DNA from: a virus
Reading direction: 5' to 3' (one strand)
Length of the DNA stretch: 64,000 nt
Virus record (IMG/VR): IMGVR_UViG_3300033143_004212
Location: 1-64,000 of that record
Numbering within the stretch: the first letter of the stretch is position 1; the number at the start of each line of letters is the position of its first letter. Made by a program: the position numbers and the translations under genes. Below the pieces are notes generated by a model. That model was not told the DNA's origin and ran no database searches. It saw nothing but the letters and a program-made list of their open reading frames with translations. Below, piece by piece: positions 6,553-13,157 of the stretch.

Positions 6553-6653
6553 TTTAGGGTGCGGTGTATACTTGAGTGCGGTGTATACTTGAGTGCGGTG
6601 TATAAGTAGAATAAGTGCGGTGTATCGGCAAAGTGTGGGGCATACGCCGACCC
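6546..6653. repeat. CGGTGTA array
   Basis: Five CGGTGTA words in one orientation with the context TGCGGTGTATA, plus a TACGCCG variant near 6643. Confidence 0.8.
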
Positions 6654-6661
6654 TATGCTAT

Positions 6662-6687
6662 AAAAAAAAGAGCTAGTAAAGCTCTTT
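6662..6687 (-). terminator. Terminator of the exonuclease gene
   Basis: AAAGAGCT, AGTA-type loop, AGCTCTTT with A/T flanks; the stem includes the stop region at 6673. Confidence 0.7.
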
Positions 6688-7401
6688 ATGAATTTTTGCC
6701 ACTATTCGCCAAGGTTGGTTAATAATTCCTTTTGTGAATTTTTTGTGTTGTCTGTAACATTTTGCCATTATTGCCACTTCTATCTCTGTATCACTTAAAG
6801 CAGTGTGATTCTCAGAAAATTCCATATCTCCTGTAATATACCTATATCCAACTTCTGCATTTGTTAGTGGATTACATCCTTTAGTGTAAAGACCTAACTG
6901 ATTTACCATAAGATGGAAGCCTTTCTGAATATAGAGAGTTTCACAAGCTAATCCCCATATATCCTGTAATTTTACAGAAAATCTTAAAAACTTTTTACTT
7001 TCCTTAGAGCCGAATTGAGAATGTAAATATCTGGTAGTTGCTTTTAATGCTCGAATATCAAAACTGAGATTATATGCCAAAACTTCCTTTACATTCCATT
7101 TCTCTAATAAATCGTTAAATTCTTTTTTAGCTACTTTAAAAGGTACTTTACGCATTAAACGATTGGTAATTTTTTCCACATACATTGGTCGCTTACTTCC
7201 ATAATATGCCGAATTCATCATTTTTTTATTGTCAAAAATTTCCTTTATTACCCAATCTTTCTGTGCATAAATTTTACCTCGTTTGTCAGTAATTGTCACT
7301 CCTAAATCATATACCAAAGGGCTATCAAAGCAGCCTGCCGTCTCGGTGTCAAAAACTGCCAAATATTTCACTCTTTTATCATATTTTCCTTTTTTTGTCA
7401 T
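6673..7401 (-). CDS. DnaQ-like 3'-5' exonuclease (DEDD family)
   Basis: 242 aa. Motif I is FDTETAG (Asp 18, Glu 20), motif II is YNLSFDIRAL in the middle, and motif III is HTALSDTEIE near the C-terminus with the H-x4-D spacing of DEDDh enzymes. These residues bind the two catalytic metals in the family, so an active single-strand or proofreading-type exonuclease is expected. The start at 7401 has GGAAGG/AAGTGG upstream; a start 18 nt earlier is possible but overlaps that site. It is alone in its unit, apart from the polymerase gene, so it may act in nucleotide recycling or host DNA or RNA turnover. Confidence 0.9.
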   Translation of the reverse strand: MTKKGKYDKRVKYLAVFDTETAGCFDSPLVYDLGVTITDKRGKIYAQKDWVIKEIFDNKKMMNSAYYGSKRPMYVEKITNRLMRKVPFKVAKKEFNDLLEKWNVKEVLAYNLSFDIRALKATTRYLHSQFGSKESKKFLRFSVKLQDIWGLACETLYIQKGFHLMVNQLGLYTKGCNPLTNAEVGYRYITGDMEFSENHTALSDTEIEVAIMAKCYRQHKKFTKGIINQPWRIVAKIHKELY

Positions 7402-7453
7402 TATACCACTTCCTTCCAAATTCGTTTCGCTTGGCGTTCTCTATCTATAACTA

Positions 7454-7494
7454 ATTATAGCATAGATAAGTGAATACTTCAAGTGTCCGGTGTA
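7454..7494 (-). promoter_or_regulatory. Boxed leftward promoter
   Basis: Minus strand: TACACCG (7488-7494), 5 nt, TTGAAG (7477-7482), 17 nt, TATAAT (7454-7459). Drives the exonuclease gene. Confidence 0.88.
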
Positions 7495-7605
7495 TCTTGC
7501 TTGCGGTGTACTTCCGGTGTATTTCCGGTGTATTTTTAAAGAAAAAAATACATACACCGATTATACACCGAATTCGGTGTACTACACCGTAAGTTGCGGT
7601 GTACT
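7488..7605. repeat. CGGTGTA array with palindrome
   Basis: About eight words in both orientations, including ACACCGAATTCGGTGT at 7565-7580 and a facing TACACCG 3 nt on. Confidence 0.85.
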
Positions 7606-7612
7606 GGTAAAA

Positions 7613-7641
7613 TAAAAAAAATAGGGAATTAATCCCTATTA
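7613..7641 (-). terminator. Terminator of the 8470-7639 unit
   Basis: ATAGGGATTAATTCCCTAT-like palindrome next to the stop at 7639, ending in T on the minus strand. Confidence 0.7.
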
Positions 7642-7974
7642 ACATGTAGTATTGTAAACAGTTAAAGTTACATCATAATCATTTTCTTCTAATAATTGGA
7701 ATTTCATAATGTGTAAATGCGTTCTTAATTCAAGTACAGATTCTTTAAAATCATTAGCAGATATAAAGTGCATTGGTTCGTCTGTTCCATCGTCAACAGT
7801 TATTATAAATAATAAATCCATTCCTGAAATGCTTTCCCATGTAAAAGTAACGGTAATAATATTTCTAGGGTCATCTATTGAAACACCATAAAAGCGACCA
7901 CCATCAATTTCACTATTTAAAATTTTATCTAAAATATCGTAATAAGTAATTTCTGGTAATTTTAAACTTAACAT
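7639..7974 (-). CDS. Protein of unknown function (111 aa)
   Basis: GGGAGTAATTGT precedes the ATG. It lies 4 nt after the metallopeptidase gene and shares its transcript. The protein is beta-rich with an NDFKESVLELRTHLHIMKFQLLE helix near the C-terminus. No motif is recognised; the tight pairing suggests a partner or modulator of the peptidase. Confidence 0.7.
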   Translation of the reverse strand: MLSLKLPEITYYDILDKILNSEIDGGRFYGVSIDDPRNIITVTFTWESISGMDLLFIITVDDGTDEPMHFISANDFKESVLELRTHLHIMKFQLLEENDYDVTLTVYNTTC

Positions 7975-7978
7975 ACAA

Positions 7979-8470
7979 TTACTCCCTTTCTTTATCTGCT
8001 AATACTTTTGCCATTCTAAAAGCATTTCTAGTTGCTTTTTTTTCTAGTTTAGTCGTATAGTAAAAATAATCCATAAAATCATTAGTAGCATGACAATCTT
8101 CTAAAAAATCCATTTCTTCTTTTTTTAATTCTAAATTGTAATTAAATTCTTCGGGATTATCTAAATAGTCTAACCAATGACCTAATTCATGTAATAGTAC
8201 AAATTCTGCGTAAGATAAATCTTTATTAATTTTTTGTAAAGTATCATATTCTATCCTATTCGTATAAGCGTCTATTGGAAGTTCTTGGAAATCTATTAAT
8301 TCTTCCATACTCATAGATACTCTTTTCCCTTCAATCCAAATACCACAACAGAAACCTTGTGAGAGATAAAGGTCGCCGAAAATTTCGGGATAATCTTTTT
8401 GCATTTTATAAAATAATTCTCGTACTTTAAACATATCTTCTTTTTTTACTATATAATTAGATTCAGTCAT
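7979..8470 (-). CDS. HELGH zinc metallopeptidase-like protein (163 aa)
   Basis: The HELGH motif is at residues 94-98 within EFVLLHELGHWLDYLDNPEEF; two His and the catalytic Glu of a gluzincin-type site are present, and Glu/Asp residues about 10-30 further on could be the third ligand. The layout resembles ImmA/IrrE- or ArdC-type small peptidases that cleave regulators. A paralogue lies at 11378-11860. Start chosen at the ATG 8 nt after GGGAG; an ATG 9 nt upstream is possible. Target unknown; a role against a host regulator is inferred. Confidence 0.8.
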   Translation of the reverse strand: MTESNYIVKKEDMFKVRELFYKMQKDYPEIFGDLYLSQGFCCGIWIEGKRVSMSMEELIDFQELPIDAYTNRIEYDTLQKINKDLSYAEFVLLHELGHWLDYLDNPEEFNYNLELKKEEMDFLEDCHATNDFMDYFYYTTKLEKKATRNAFRMAKVLADKERE

Positions 8471-8506
8471 TCCATACACTCCCTTCCTTGTTTTATCCTA
8501 TAACTA

Positions 8507-8547
8507 ATTATACCATATATATTATAATAAAGCAACCCATCGGTGTA
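8507..8547 (-). promoter_or_regulatory. Boxed leftward promoter
   Basis: Minus strand: TACACCG (8541-8547), 5 nt, TTGCTT (8530-8535), 17 nt, TATAAT (8507-8512). Drives the peptidase pair. Confidence 0.85.
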
Positions 8548-8643
8548 TTTCCGCCTTCAATCACGTATACACCGCACTTTTATTTTCTCTTGGTACACCG
8601 CAAATACACCGCACTTTTTGTACACCGGACTTTCTGTACACCG
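8541..8643. repeat. CGGTGTA/TACACCG array between divergent promoters
   Basis: One CGGTGTA at the left and five TACACCG further right. Each end word serves the promoter next to it, so orientation flips with the direction of transcription. Confidence 0.85.
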
Positions 8644-8677
8644 CACCATTGTAAAATTACTTGATTAGTGTTATACT
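8637..8677 (+). promoter_or_regulatory. Boxed rightward promoter
   Basis: TACACCG (8637-8643), 5 nt, TTGTAA (8649-8654), 17 nt, TATACT (8672-8677). Same geometry as the leftward promoters but on the plus strand; it drives 8728-9000 and the structured RNA after it. Confidence 0.88.
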
Positions 8678-8727
8678 ATAAGTAGATAAAGAAGTGATAA
8701 TAAACTATAAAAAAGGAAGTGGAGAAA

Positions 8728-9000
8728 ATGACAGTTAAAGAGAAAAGTCAAAAGCAATTAGATAATGAATTAAGAGAAAGCATTAAAATTAGATTGGCAG
8801 AAGGTTTTGAAAATACTGATGAAGAAATGGTAATTGATAATGGTTCTTCATTAATTATTAGAGTTAATGATATTAATGTAGATGTTGAAGTAAAAATTAT
8901 TGTTAAGAAAAATCAATTTGATATTGAAATTGCAGAAGAAGAACCGGAAGAAGAACCGGAAGAAACAACAGAAGAACCGGAAGAAGAACCGGAAGAATAG
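8728..9000 (+). CDS. Acidic small protein, family A (90 aa)
   Basis: One of the few rightward genes in this block. The ATG at 8728 follows AAGGAAGTGGAG; a GTG 9 nt upstream overlaps that site. The core (RLAEGFE ... VEVKIIVKK ... FDIEIAEEE) aligns with the genes at 4205 and 6229. The C-terminus is a low-complexity Glu/Pro tail made of EEPEE repeats. Function unknown. Confidence 0.75.
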   Translation: MTVKEKSQKQLDNELRESIKIRLAEGFENTDEEMVIDNGSSLIIRVNDINVDVEVKIIVKKNQFDIEIAEEEPEEEPEETTEEPEEEPEE

Positions 9001-9020
9001 GGATTTATTCCCTTTCTTCT

Positions 9021-9232
9021 CTTAATTGGGATTTATTGGAAGATAAGTATTTGCTTTCGTAGTGTAATGAAGAATCGGACTAAATAGGTGGAGTTGCGAT
9101 ATCAAAAGGTACACACTAGCTTAACCAAAGTAGCCACCAGTCAAGGGAATCTTTAGGAGGTGCACACTCCTACTGTCTACCGAGCCAAAAGGATACTTAT
9201 CTCCCAGTAAATCCCAATTAAGGGATTTTTTT
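9021..9232 (+). ncRNA. Large structured RNA with a 19-bp closing stem
   Basis: 9021-9039 pairs with 9204-9222 over 19 bp (one G-U), and 9042-9050 with 9193-9201 over 9 bp after a small internal loop; seven U follow (9226-9232), so the closing stem also acts as terminator. Inside, GACT and GGTGG (9078-9081, 9087-9091) pair with CCACC and AGTC (9134-9142), and AGGAG/CTCCT (9155-9171) makes a hairpin. It lies in the 3' region of the 8728 transcript and has no promoter of its own. It matches no class I can name; tmRNA and RNase P signatures are absent. Confidence 0.7.
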
Positions 9233-9244
9233 CTTTATGGAATC

Positions 9245-9330
9245 GTACACCGCATTATCCGGTGTATTTCCTGGTCGCGGTCGGCGTACTACACCGAATT
9301 CGGTGTATTTGCGGTGTAAAGTCGGTGTAC
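9245..9330. repeat. CGGTGTA array with palindrome and CCTGGTCG
   Basis: Contains a facing pair near 9245-9265, CCTGGTCG at 9270-9277, the variant CGGCGTA, the palindrome ACACCGAATTCGGTGT at 9291-9306 and two more CGGTGTA. It separates convergent units and adjoins no promoter. Confidence 0.8.
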
Positions 9331-9338
9331 TTGTAGGT

Positions 9339-9364
9339 AAAAAAAAGGAAGGATTTTCCTTTTT
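9339..9364 (-). terminator. Terminator of the methyltransferase unit
   Basis: AAAAAGGAA, short loop, TTCCTTTTT just after the stop at 9363. Confidence 0.65.
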
Positions 9365-10133
9365 AGTCAATCCTTTCTATAATCATTTCTACATGCGTAT
9401 CTTCTTTTAAATCAATTCCAAAATCTTCCTCAATAGTATTTTTTATGAATTTAGGAAGATAAAGATTTAAATAAGTAATTTTGTAATTATCTGGTATTTT
9501 TGCAATTAATTCCTGTACTGTAATTGGTAAATAATTTTCTTTTACTTCTCTTTCCCAATTATTAATATATCTGTATTTTAATAAGTAATGAAGAAGATTT
9601 TTATTTGAAGTAATACTTCCCCAATTTTTCTCAAAATCTACAAGATTATCATTTTCTGCCATTTTTACTCTTCTTACAAGTTCTGGATTACTTAGTTTTT
9701 CTTGGGAGCTAACTATCATCATATCACGAATGACGATATATTTTGTATTAATTTTTTCAAATACTTCTTCCCAAAAATTAGAAGGATTGGAATAAGAATA
9801 AATTTCATGTATAATTGATGATAAGACTAAAACACTATTTTCTGTTTTTTCTTTTATGAATGAATCTAAATTATCAGTAAATATAATATCTTGATTATCT
9901 TTTTTTGCTTTTTCTAACATTTCTTGACAAATATCATACCCTATATATTTATAGTTTGGATATGAGAAATACATAGACTGTATAAATTTCAATAAAGTAC
10001 CATCTGCACAGCCATAGTCAAGAAAACTATCTGCATTTATTTTCCCTAAAAAGAACGCTTTTTCATATAATGATTTTTTCATAGCTTCAGTATATTCGTT
10101 TATATCTTTTATTTTATTATCTGTAATTTTCAT
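9363..10133 (-). CDS. SAM-dependent methyltransferase
   Basis: 256 aa, class I Rossmann methyltransferase. Motif I is FLDYGCADGTLLKF (about residues 37-50), followed by YIGYDICQEML, whose Asp would bind the ribose of SAM, and then an FTDN and LSSIIHEIY region. This resembles methyltransferase family 12/25 proteins acting on small molecules or RNA; there is no DNA-methylase DPPY-type motif, so DNA methylation is unlikely. The ATG at 10133 follows AAAGGATATATT. Substrate unknown. Confidence 0.8.
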   Translation of the reverse strand: MKITDNKIKDINEYTEAMKKSLYEKAFFLGKINADSFLDYGCADGTLLKFIQSMYFSYPNYKYIGYDICQEMLEKAKKDNQDIIFTDNLDSFIKEKTENSVLVLSSIIHEIYSYSNPSNFWEEVFEKINTKYIVIRDMMIVSSQEKLSNPELVRRVKMAENDNLVDFEKNWGSITSNKNLLHYLLKYRYINNWEREVKENYLPITVQELIAKIPDNYKITYLNLYLPKFIKNTIEEDFGIDLKEDTHVEMIIERID

Positions 10134-10153
10134 AATATATCCTTTCATTGTAA

Positions 10154-10297
10154 TTATTTTACTTCTTCATAATCTTCTCCTGATACCCATTGCATATCTT
10201 TATTAGGAATACGTACTAAATACATTAAATAGAAACCATCAGCGTCAATGTAAATAACTGTAAATTCTTCTTTAGTCTTTTTATTTCTTACTTTCAT
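10154..10297 (-). CDS. Small protein of unknown function (47 aa)
   Basis: A short gene upstream of the methyltransferase in the same unit (20-nt gap). The sequence begins MKVRNKKTKEEFTV and runs as a small beta-rich domain to TAA; GGAGAATATACT precedes the ATG. The opening resembles small phage proteins with an SH3-like barrel. No function assigned. Confidence 0.65.
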   Translation of the reverse strand: MKVRNKKTKEEFTVIYIDADGFYLMYLVRIPNKDMQWVSGEDYEEVK

Positions 10298-10321
10298 AGT
10301 ATATTCTCCTATCTATAATTA

Positions 10322-10362
10322 ATTATATCATACTATAAAGAAAAATACAATCTTCCGGTGTA
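10322..10362 (-). promoter_or_regulatory. Boxed leftward promoter
   Basis: Minus strand: TACACCG (10356-10362), 5 nt, TTGTAT (10345-10350), 17 nt, TATAAT (10322-10327). Drives 10297-9363. Confidence 0.85.
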
Positions 10363-10446
10363 TAAGACTTCCGGTGTATACTCGGTGTATAAAATATACG
10401 GTGTACTACACCGAATTCGGTGTATGTCCGGTGTAGAATCGGTGTA
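10356..10446. repeat. CGGTGTA array with palindrome
   Basis: About eight words; the palindrome ACACCGAATTCGGTGT is at 10408-10423. Confidence 0.85.
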
Positions 10447-10456
10447 TTGACAGTAT

Positions 10457-10482
10457 AAAAAAATAGGGAATAAATCCCTATT
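10457..10482 (-). terminator. Terminator of the HAD gene unit
   Basis: ATAGGGA, ATAA-type loop, TCCCTAT after the stop at 10481, with a T run on the minus strand. Confidence 0.7.
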
Positions 10483-10945
10483 AAGCAACTTCTAGTAATT
10501 CTCTTAGAGTTTCTAAAATATGTTTTTCGTCTTTAGCAACTCCACCATAATTTTCCCATTTTTGTCTAATTTCTTCATTATCATCAAATAATAAACAATC
10601 TTGTAAATTTTTAGTAACATGTTGTTTTGGTGCTCCATACTGAACGCAATGAATTTCTTTTACCATTGGAAAATATTTACTTAACCAAGTTTTTTTATCT
10701 GCTCTGCATTGTGCTTTATATTCATCACTGGCAAACATTGGTAACCATGTAATAACCATAATTTCATATCCTTTAGCTTCCAATTGTTCACATAAACTGT
10801 TTAATTCTACCATATCTACCATTGGTTCAAGTTCATTGAAAATTGATTCAGCACTTCTTAATCTTTCTAGCCACCCATTAAAACCATATAAATTAGCAAC
10901 ATTTCCGTCCATATCAAATGCGATTCTTTTAATTTCTTTAGTCAT
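10481..10945 (-). CDS. HAD-superfamily phosphatase, nucleotidase-like
   Basis: 154 aa. Motif I is AFDMDGNVANL (D-x-D, nucleophile near residue 9), motif II is VITW mid-protein, and the C-terminal LLFDDNEE supplies the acidic motif IV. The size and the DMDGN form resemble phage 5'(3')-deoxyribonucleotidase-like proteins. GGAG lies 9 nt before the ATG at 10945. It overlaps no other gene and follows 10959-11186 in the same unit. A role in nucleotide salvage is likely but not proven. Confidence 0.8.
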   Translation of the reverse strand: MTKEIKRIAFDMDGNVANLYGFNGWLERLRSAESIFNELEPMVDMVELNSLCEQLEAKGYEIMVITWLPMFASDEYKAQCRADKKTWLSKYFPMVKEIHCVQYGAPKQHVTKNLQDCLLFDDNEEIRQKWENYGGVAKDEKHILETLRELLEVA

Positions 10946-10958
10946 TTTTTCCATCTCC

Positions 10959-11186
10959 TTACCATATAATTTGTATTGCATATCTATTATCACTTAATCT
11001 TATAATTGATTCAATCCATCTAATTAATTGTTTATATGTTAAATTTCTATAATGACAATTTTTTTTAGTCCTTCCGTTCCAATAGTAAATAGCATGATTA
11101 TTTTTTGCTCTATTCTCAAAACTAAAACATTTTGCCACTTCTAGCCAATCGTCTTTTCTAGTATAATCTACTCCAAATCTACGCAT
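10959..11186 (-). CDS. Small basic protein of unknown function (75 aa)
   Basis: AGGGAG precedes the ATG. First gene of the unit with the HAD protein; its TAA stop forms part of the TAAGGAG ribosome site of that gene. Rich in aromatic and basic residues, with a YKQLIRWIESIIRLS helix. No family recognised. Confidence 0.65.
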   Translation of the reverse strand: MRRFGVDYTRKDDWLEVAKCFSFENRAKNNHAIYYWNGRTKKNCHYRNLTYKQLIRWIESIIRLSDNRYAIQIIW

Positions 11187-11213
11187 TGTTTATCGCTCCC
11201 TTTCTATATATAT

Positions 11214-11254
11214 AGTATACCATATTAGATGTAAGTATTCAAGTATCCGGTGTA
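11214..11254 (-). promoter_or_regulatory. Boxed leftward promoter
   Basis: Minus strand: TACACCG (11248-11254), 5 nt, TTGAAT (11237-11242), 17 nt, TATACT (11214-11219). Drives 11186-10481. Confidence 0.85.
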
Positions 11255-11346
11255 TTATTTATTAAGTCCGGTGTATCTCCGGTGTACAGCTTATCATCGG
11301 CGTACTACACCGAATTCGGTGTATTTGCGGTGTACTTCCGGTGTAT
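11248..11346. repeat. CGGTGTA array with palindrome
   Basis: About seven words, one a CGGCGTA variant; the palindrome ACACCGAATTCGGTGT is at 11307-11322. Confidence 0.85.
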
Positions 11347-11354
11347 TAACAAAC

Positions 11355-11385
11355 AAAAAAAAATAGGAAATTATTTCCTATTTTT
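11355..11385 (-). terminator. Terminator of the second peptidase gene
   Basis: AATAGGAAA, TT, TTTCCTATT palindrome with A and T flanks at the stop (11378). Confidence 0.7.
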
Positions 11386-11860
11386 CATCTGCTAATACTT
11401 TTGCCATTTTATAGGCATTTAAAGTTGCTCTTCTTTCTAATTTGCTAACAGTATAAAGATAGTTAATTAAATCTTCATGAATACAATGGTTTGTTAAAAA
11501 TCTCGAAATTTCTACTTTTTGTTCTGCGTTATATTCAAACTCTTCTGGATTATCTATATAATCTAACCAATGACCTAATTCATGTAATAATACAAATTCT
11601 GCAAAACATAAATCTTTATTAAATTTTTGGTATTCTTTATACCAAGGCATATATATATAATCATATGGAGGATTTAATATCTCATTTAATTCACTTAAGC
11701 TCATATATATTCTTTTAAGTTTAACATCTATGCAACAACGGCAACTTCTCTGAATTGTGAGGTCTCCGAAAATTTTAGGGTAAACATCTTGCATTTTATG
11801 AAATAAATCTATTGCTTTTCTTACGTCTCCTTTTTTTACCAATTCATCAGAATTTCTCAT
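11378..11860 (-). CDS. HELGH zinc metallopeptidase-like protein, paralogue
   Basis: 160 aa, with HELGH at residues 93-97 in the same LLHELGHWLDYIDNPEEF context as the protein at 7979-8470. The N-terminal FYKMQxxYPxIFGDL region and the C-terminal KLERRATLNAYKMAKVLADE are shared too; the central part (about residues 38-80) has diverged, as expected if substrate choice differs. AGGGAGAATAAA precedes the ATG at 11860. It has its own boxed promoter and no partner gene. Confidence 0.8.
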   Translation of the reverse strand: MRNSDELVKKGDVRKAIDLFHKMQDVYPKIFGDLTIQRSCRCCIDVKLKRIYMSLSELNEILNPPYDYIYMPWYKEYQKFNKDLCFAEFVLLHELGHWLDYIDNPEEFEYNAEQKVEISRFLTNHCIHEDLINYLYTVSKLERRATLNAYKMAKVLADEK

Positions 11861-11894
11861 TTTATTCTCCCTTTCTTGTTTTATCCTATAACTA

Positions 11895-11967
11895 ATTATA
11901 CCATACATATTGGATTATTGCAATATTCCGGTGTATTTATTACAAGTACACCGTAAGTTCCGGTGTA
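11895..11967 (-). promoter_or_regulatory. Boxed leftward promoter with short array
   Basis: Minus strand: TACACCG (11929-11935), 5 nt, TTGCAA (11918-11923), 17 nt, TATAAT (11895-11900). Only two further words follow, to 11967. Drives the second peptidase. Confidence 0.85.
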
Positions 11968-11976
11968 TTCTTAGTT

Positions 11977-12005
11977 TAAAAAAATAGGGAATGATTCCCT
12001 ATTTT
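11977..12005 (-). terminator. Terminator of the 12816-12004 operon
   Basis: AATAGGGAAT...ATTCCCTATT palindrome with A and T runs at the stop (12004). Confidence 0.7.
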
Positions 12006-12276
12006 AATCTTGTATTTCAGTTAAGTATCCTTGTTCTTTATATATTTTAAATAATGTTTCATTACTAAGAAATACCATTAAAAGAAAACCAATTAAATTT
12101 AATACAGGGAAAAGAAAAACTATCATAGATTTTATTTCTGCAAAAAGTTTTTGGGAAATACTTGCATTAGTATAAAATTCATATCCTATTTTCTTAATCT
12201 GTGTATTAAAATCTGCTAATCTAAAGAATGTGTATAATCTGAAACAAACACATATAATTACATATACTCTTAACAT
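12004..12276 (-). CDS. Small membrane protein (90 aa)
   Basis: Two membrane segments: an N-terminal hydrophobic stretch (about residues 3-20) and a stronger one near 48-70 (MIVFLFPVLNLIGFLLMVFL). GGAGG lies 9 nt before the ATG, which overlaps the end of the previous gene by 7 nt. Third gene of an operon. It could target the host membrane or exclude superinfecting phage; function unknown. Confidence 0.7.
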   Translation of the reverse strand: MLRVYVIICVCFRLYTFFRLADFNTQIKKIGYEFYTNASISQKLFAEIKSMIVFLFPVLNLIGFLLMVFLSNETLFKIYKEQGYLTEIQD

Positions 12277-12482
12277 GATATATTACCTCCAAATATTTTA
12301 TTGTATTTTTCTTTTGTAATAAAAAGAATATTCTCATTTTCATAATCTTGATTGTCAAGAATTTCCAATACTTCTTCTTCTGTAACAACTAACCAACTAT
12401 ACATAACTATCATATCTACATATCTAACAGAAATCATTGTAACCAACATTTGCCTATATTCCATTACTCTTAAAGTTGACAT
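12270..12482 (-). CDS. Small protein of unknown function (70 aa)
   Basis: AGGAGGTAAATT precedes the ATG. Alpha/beta, with VVTEEEVLEILDNQDYENENILFITKEKYNKIF in its second half giving an acidic helix then a strand-helix. It is translationally coupled to the membrane protein downstream. No family recognised. Confidence 0.65.
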   Translation of the reverse strand: MSTLRVMEYRQMLVTMISVRYVDMIVMYSWLVVTEEEVLEILDNQDYENENILFITKEKYNKIFGGNISC

Positions 12483-12492
12483 AATTTACCTC

Positions 12493-12816
12493 CTACTTAA
12501 ACAAATTAGTATGTTTTACCAATACTATCGAATTGTAATATAATTTTTGGTCACAAGCTGAATATCTAAGAATTAAAGATATTGGAGCATGTTCAAAATT
12601 ATAAGGTAATAAATAAAATTTACAACTGTTTTGAGAAAAACAAACTAAAAATTTATGCCAACTATATTTATCATTCTCTTCAAATTTTACAATATCTCCC
12701 ACAAAAATTGGTTCTCTAGTTTGCTCACATTGTAAGCCAAAAAATACATCTTCCATAATTTTACTATGTTGTATAACTTTCTTAGTCAATTCAAATTCAA
12801 AATTTTCTGTTCTCAT
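12493..12816 (-). CDS. Protein of unknown function (107 aa), beta-rich
   Basis: First gene of the three-gene operon; GGAAGGGTGTGAA precedes the ATG. Contains VGDIVKFEENDKYSWHKFLV near the middle, reminiscent of phage YopX-type or small beta-barrel proteins, but too weak to assign. Several cysteines (four) are spread without a zinc pattern. Confidence 0.65.
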   Translation of the reverse strand: MRTENFEFELTKKVIQHSKIMEDVFFGLQCEQTREPIFVGDIVKFEENDKYSWHKFLVCFSQNSCKFYLLPYNFEHAPISLILRYSACDQKLYYNSIVLVKHTNLFK

Positions 12817-12842
12817 TTCACACCCTTCCTTTCTATATAATA

Positions 12843-12883
12843 ATTATACCATGATATAGAGGTAAATACAAGTGTCCGGTGTA
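12843..12883 (-). promoter_or_regulatory. Boxed leftward promoter
   Basis: Minus strand: TACACCG (12877-12883), 5 nt, TTGTAT (12866-12871), 17 nt, TATAAT (12843-12848). Drives the 12816-12004 operon. Confidence 0.85.
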
Positions 12884-12904
12884 TTCGTCTTTAAATAATA
12901 CTAA

Positions 12905-12945
12905 TACACCGCACGATTGAATAATACTTATATATATGTTATAAT
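12905..12945 (+). promoter_or_regulatory. Boxed rightward promoter with no gene after it
   Basis: TACACCG (12905-12911), 5 nt, TTGAAT (12917-12922), 17 nt, TATAAT (12940-12945). Same geometry as the rest of the regulon. The next 200 nt hold no open frame with a ribosome site, so it should make a non-coding RNA. Confidence 0.85.
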
Positions 12946-12951
12946 TAATTA

Positions 12952-13055
12952 TAGATAAGAGATAGATAACAACAGATAAAATCTGTGAAACACATAAATA
13001 TACCCTTTCTTAGTGGAGGTGGACTGTCGGTGGTCTGCCTTTACTTTCGTATATA
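12952..13055 (+). ncRNA. Small RNA candidate from a boxed promoter
   Basis: Starts about 7 nt after the -10 at 12940-12945. It has a small hairpin ACAGAT/ATCTGT near 12974-12988 and a second with AGG-GAC/GTC-CCT arms near 13016-13040. No start codon with a ribosome site is present. The 3' end is uncertain: weak T-rich sequence follows at 13040-13050, and the bidirectional terminator at 13131-13157 would stop any readthrough. Confidence 0.5.
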
Positions 13056-13058
13056 TTA

Positions 13059-13120
13059 TACACCGCTTTTTCCGGTGTACTACACCGAATTCGGTGTATT
13101 CCCGGTGTAAGGTCGGTGTA
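13059..13120. repeat. CGGTGTA array with palindrome
   Basis: Six words in both orientations; the palindrome ACACCGAATTCGGTGT is at 13082-13097. It lies between the small RNA and a convergent terminator, not next to a promoter. Confidence 0.85.
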
Positions 13121-13130
13121 CTTATGCTTA

Positions 13131-13157
13131 AAAAAAACTACCAATAAATGGTAGTTA
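13131..13157 (-). terminator. Terminator of the 13781-13155 unit
   Basis: ACTACCA, ATAAA loop, TGGTAGT with A run to the left; strong on the minus strand and possibly bidirectional. Confidence 0.75.

Noticed and set aside
9021-9232. Group I intron or RNase P RNA
   Set aside because: The conserved core elements of either class are missing and there is no split gene around it.
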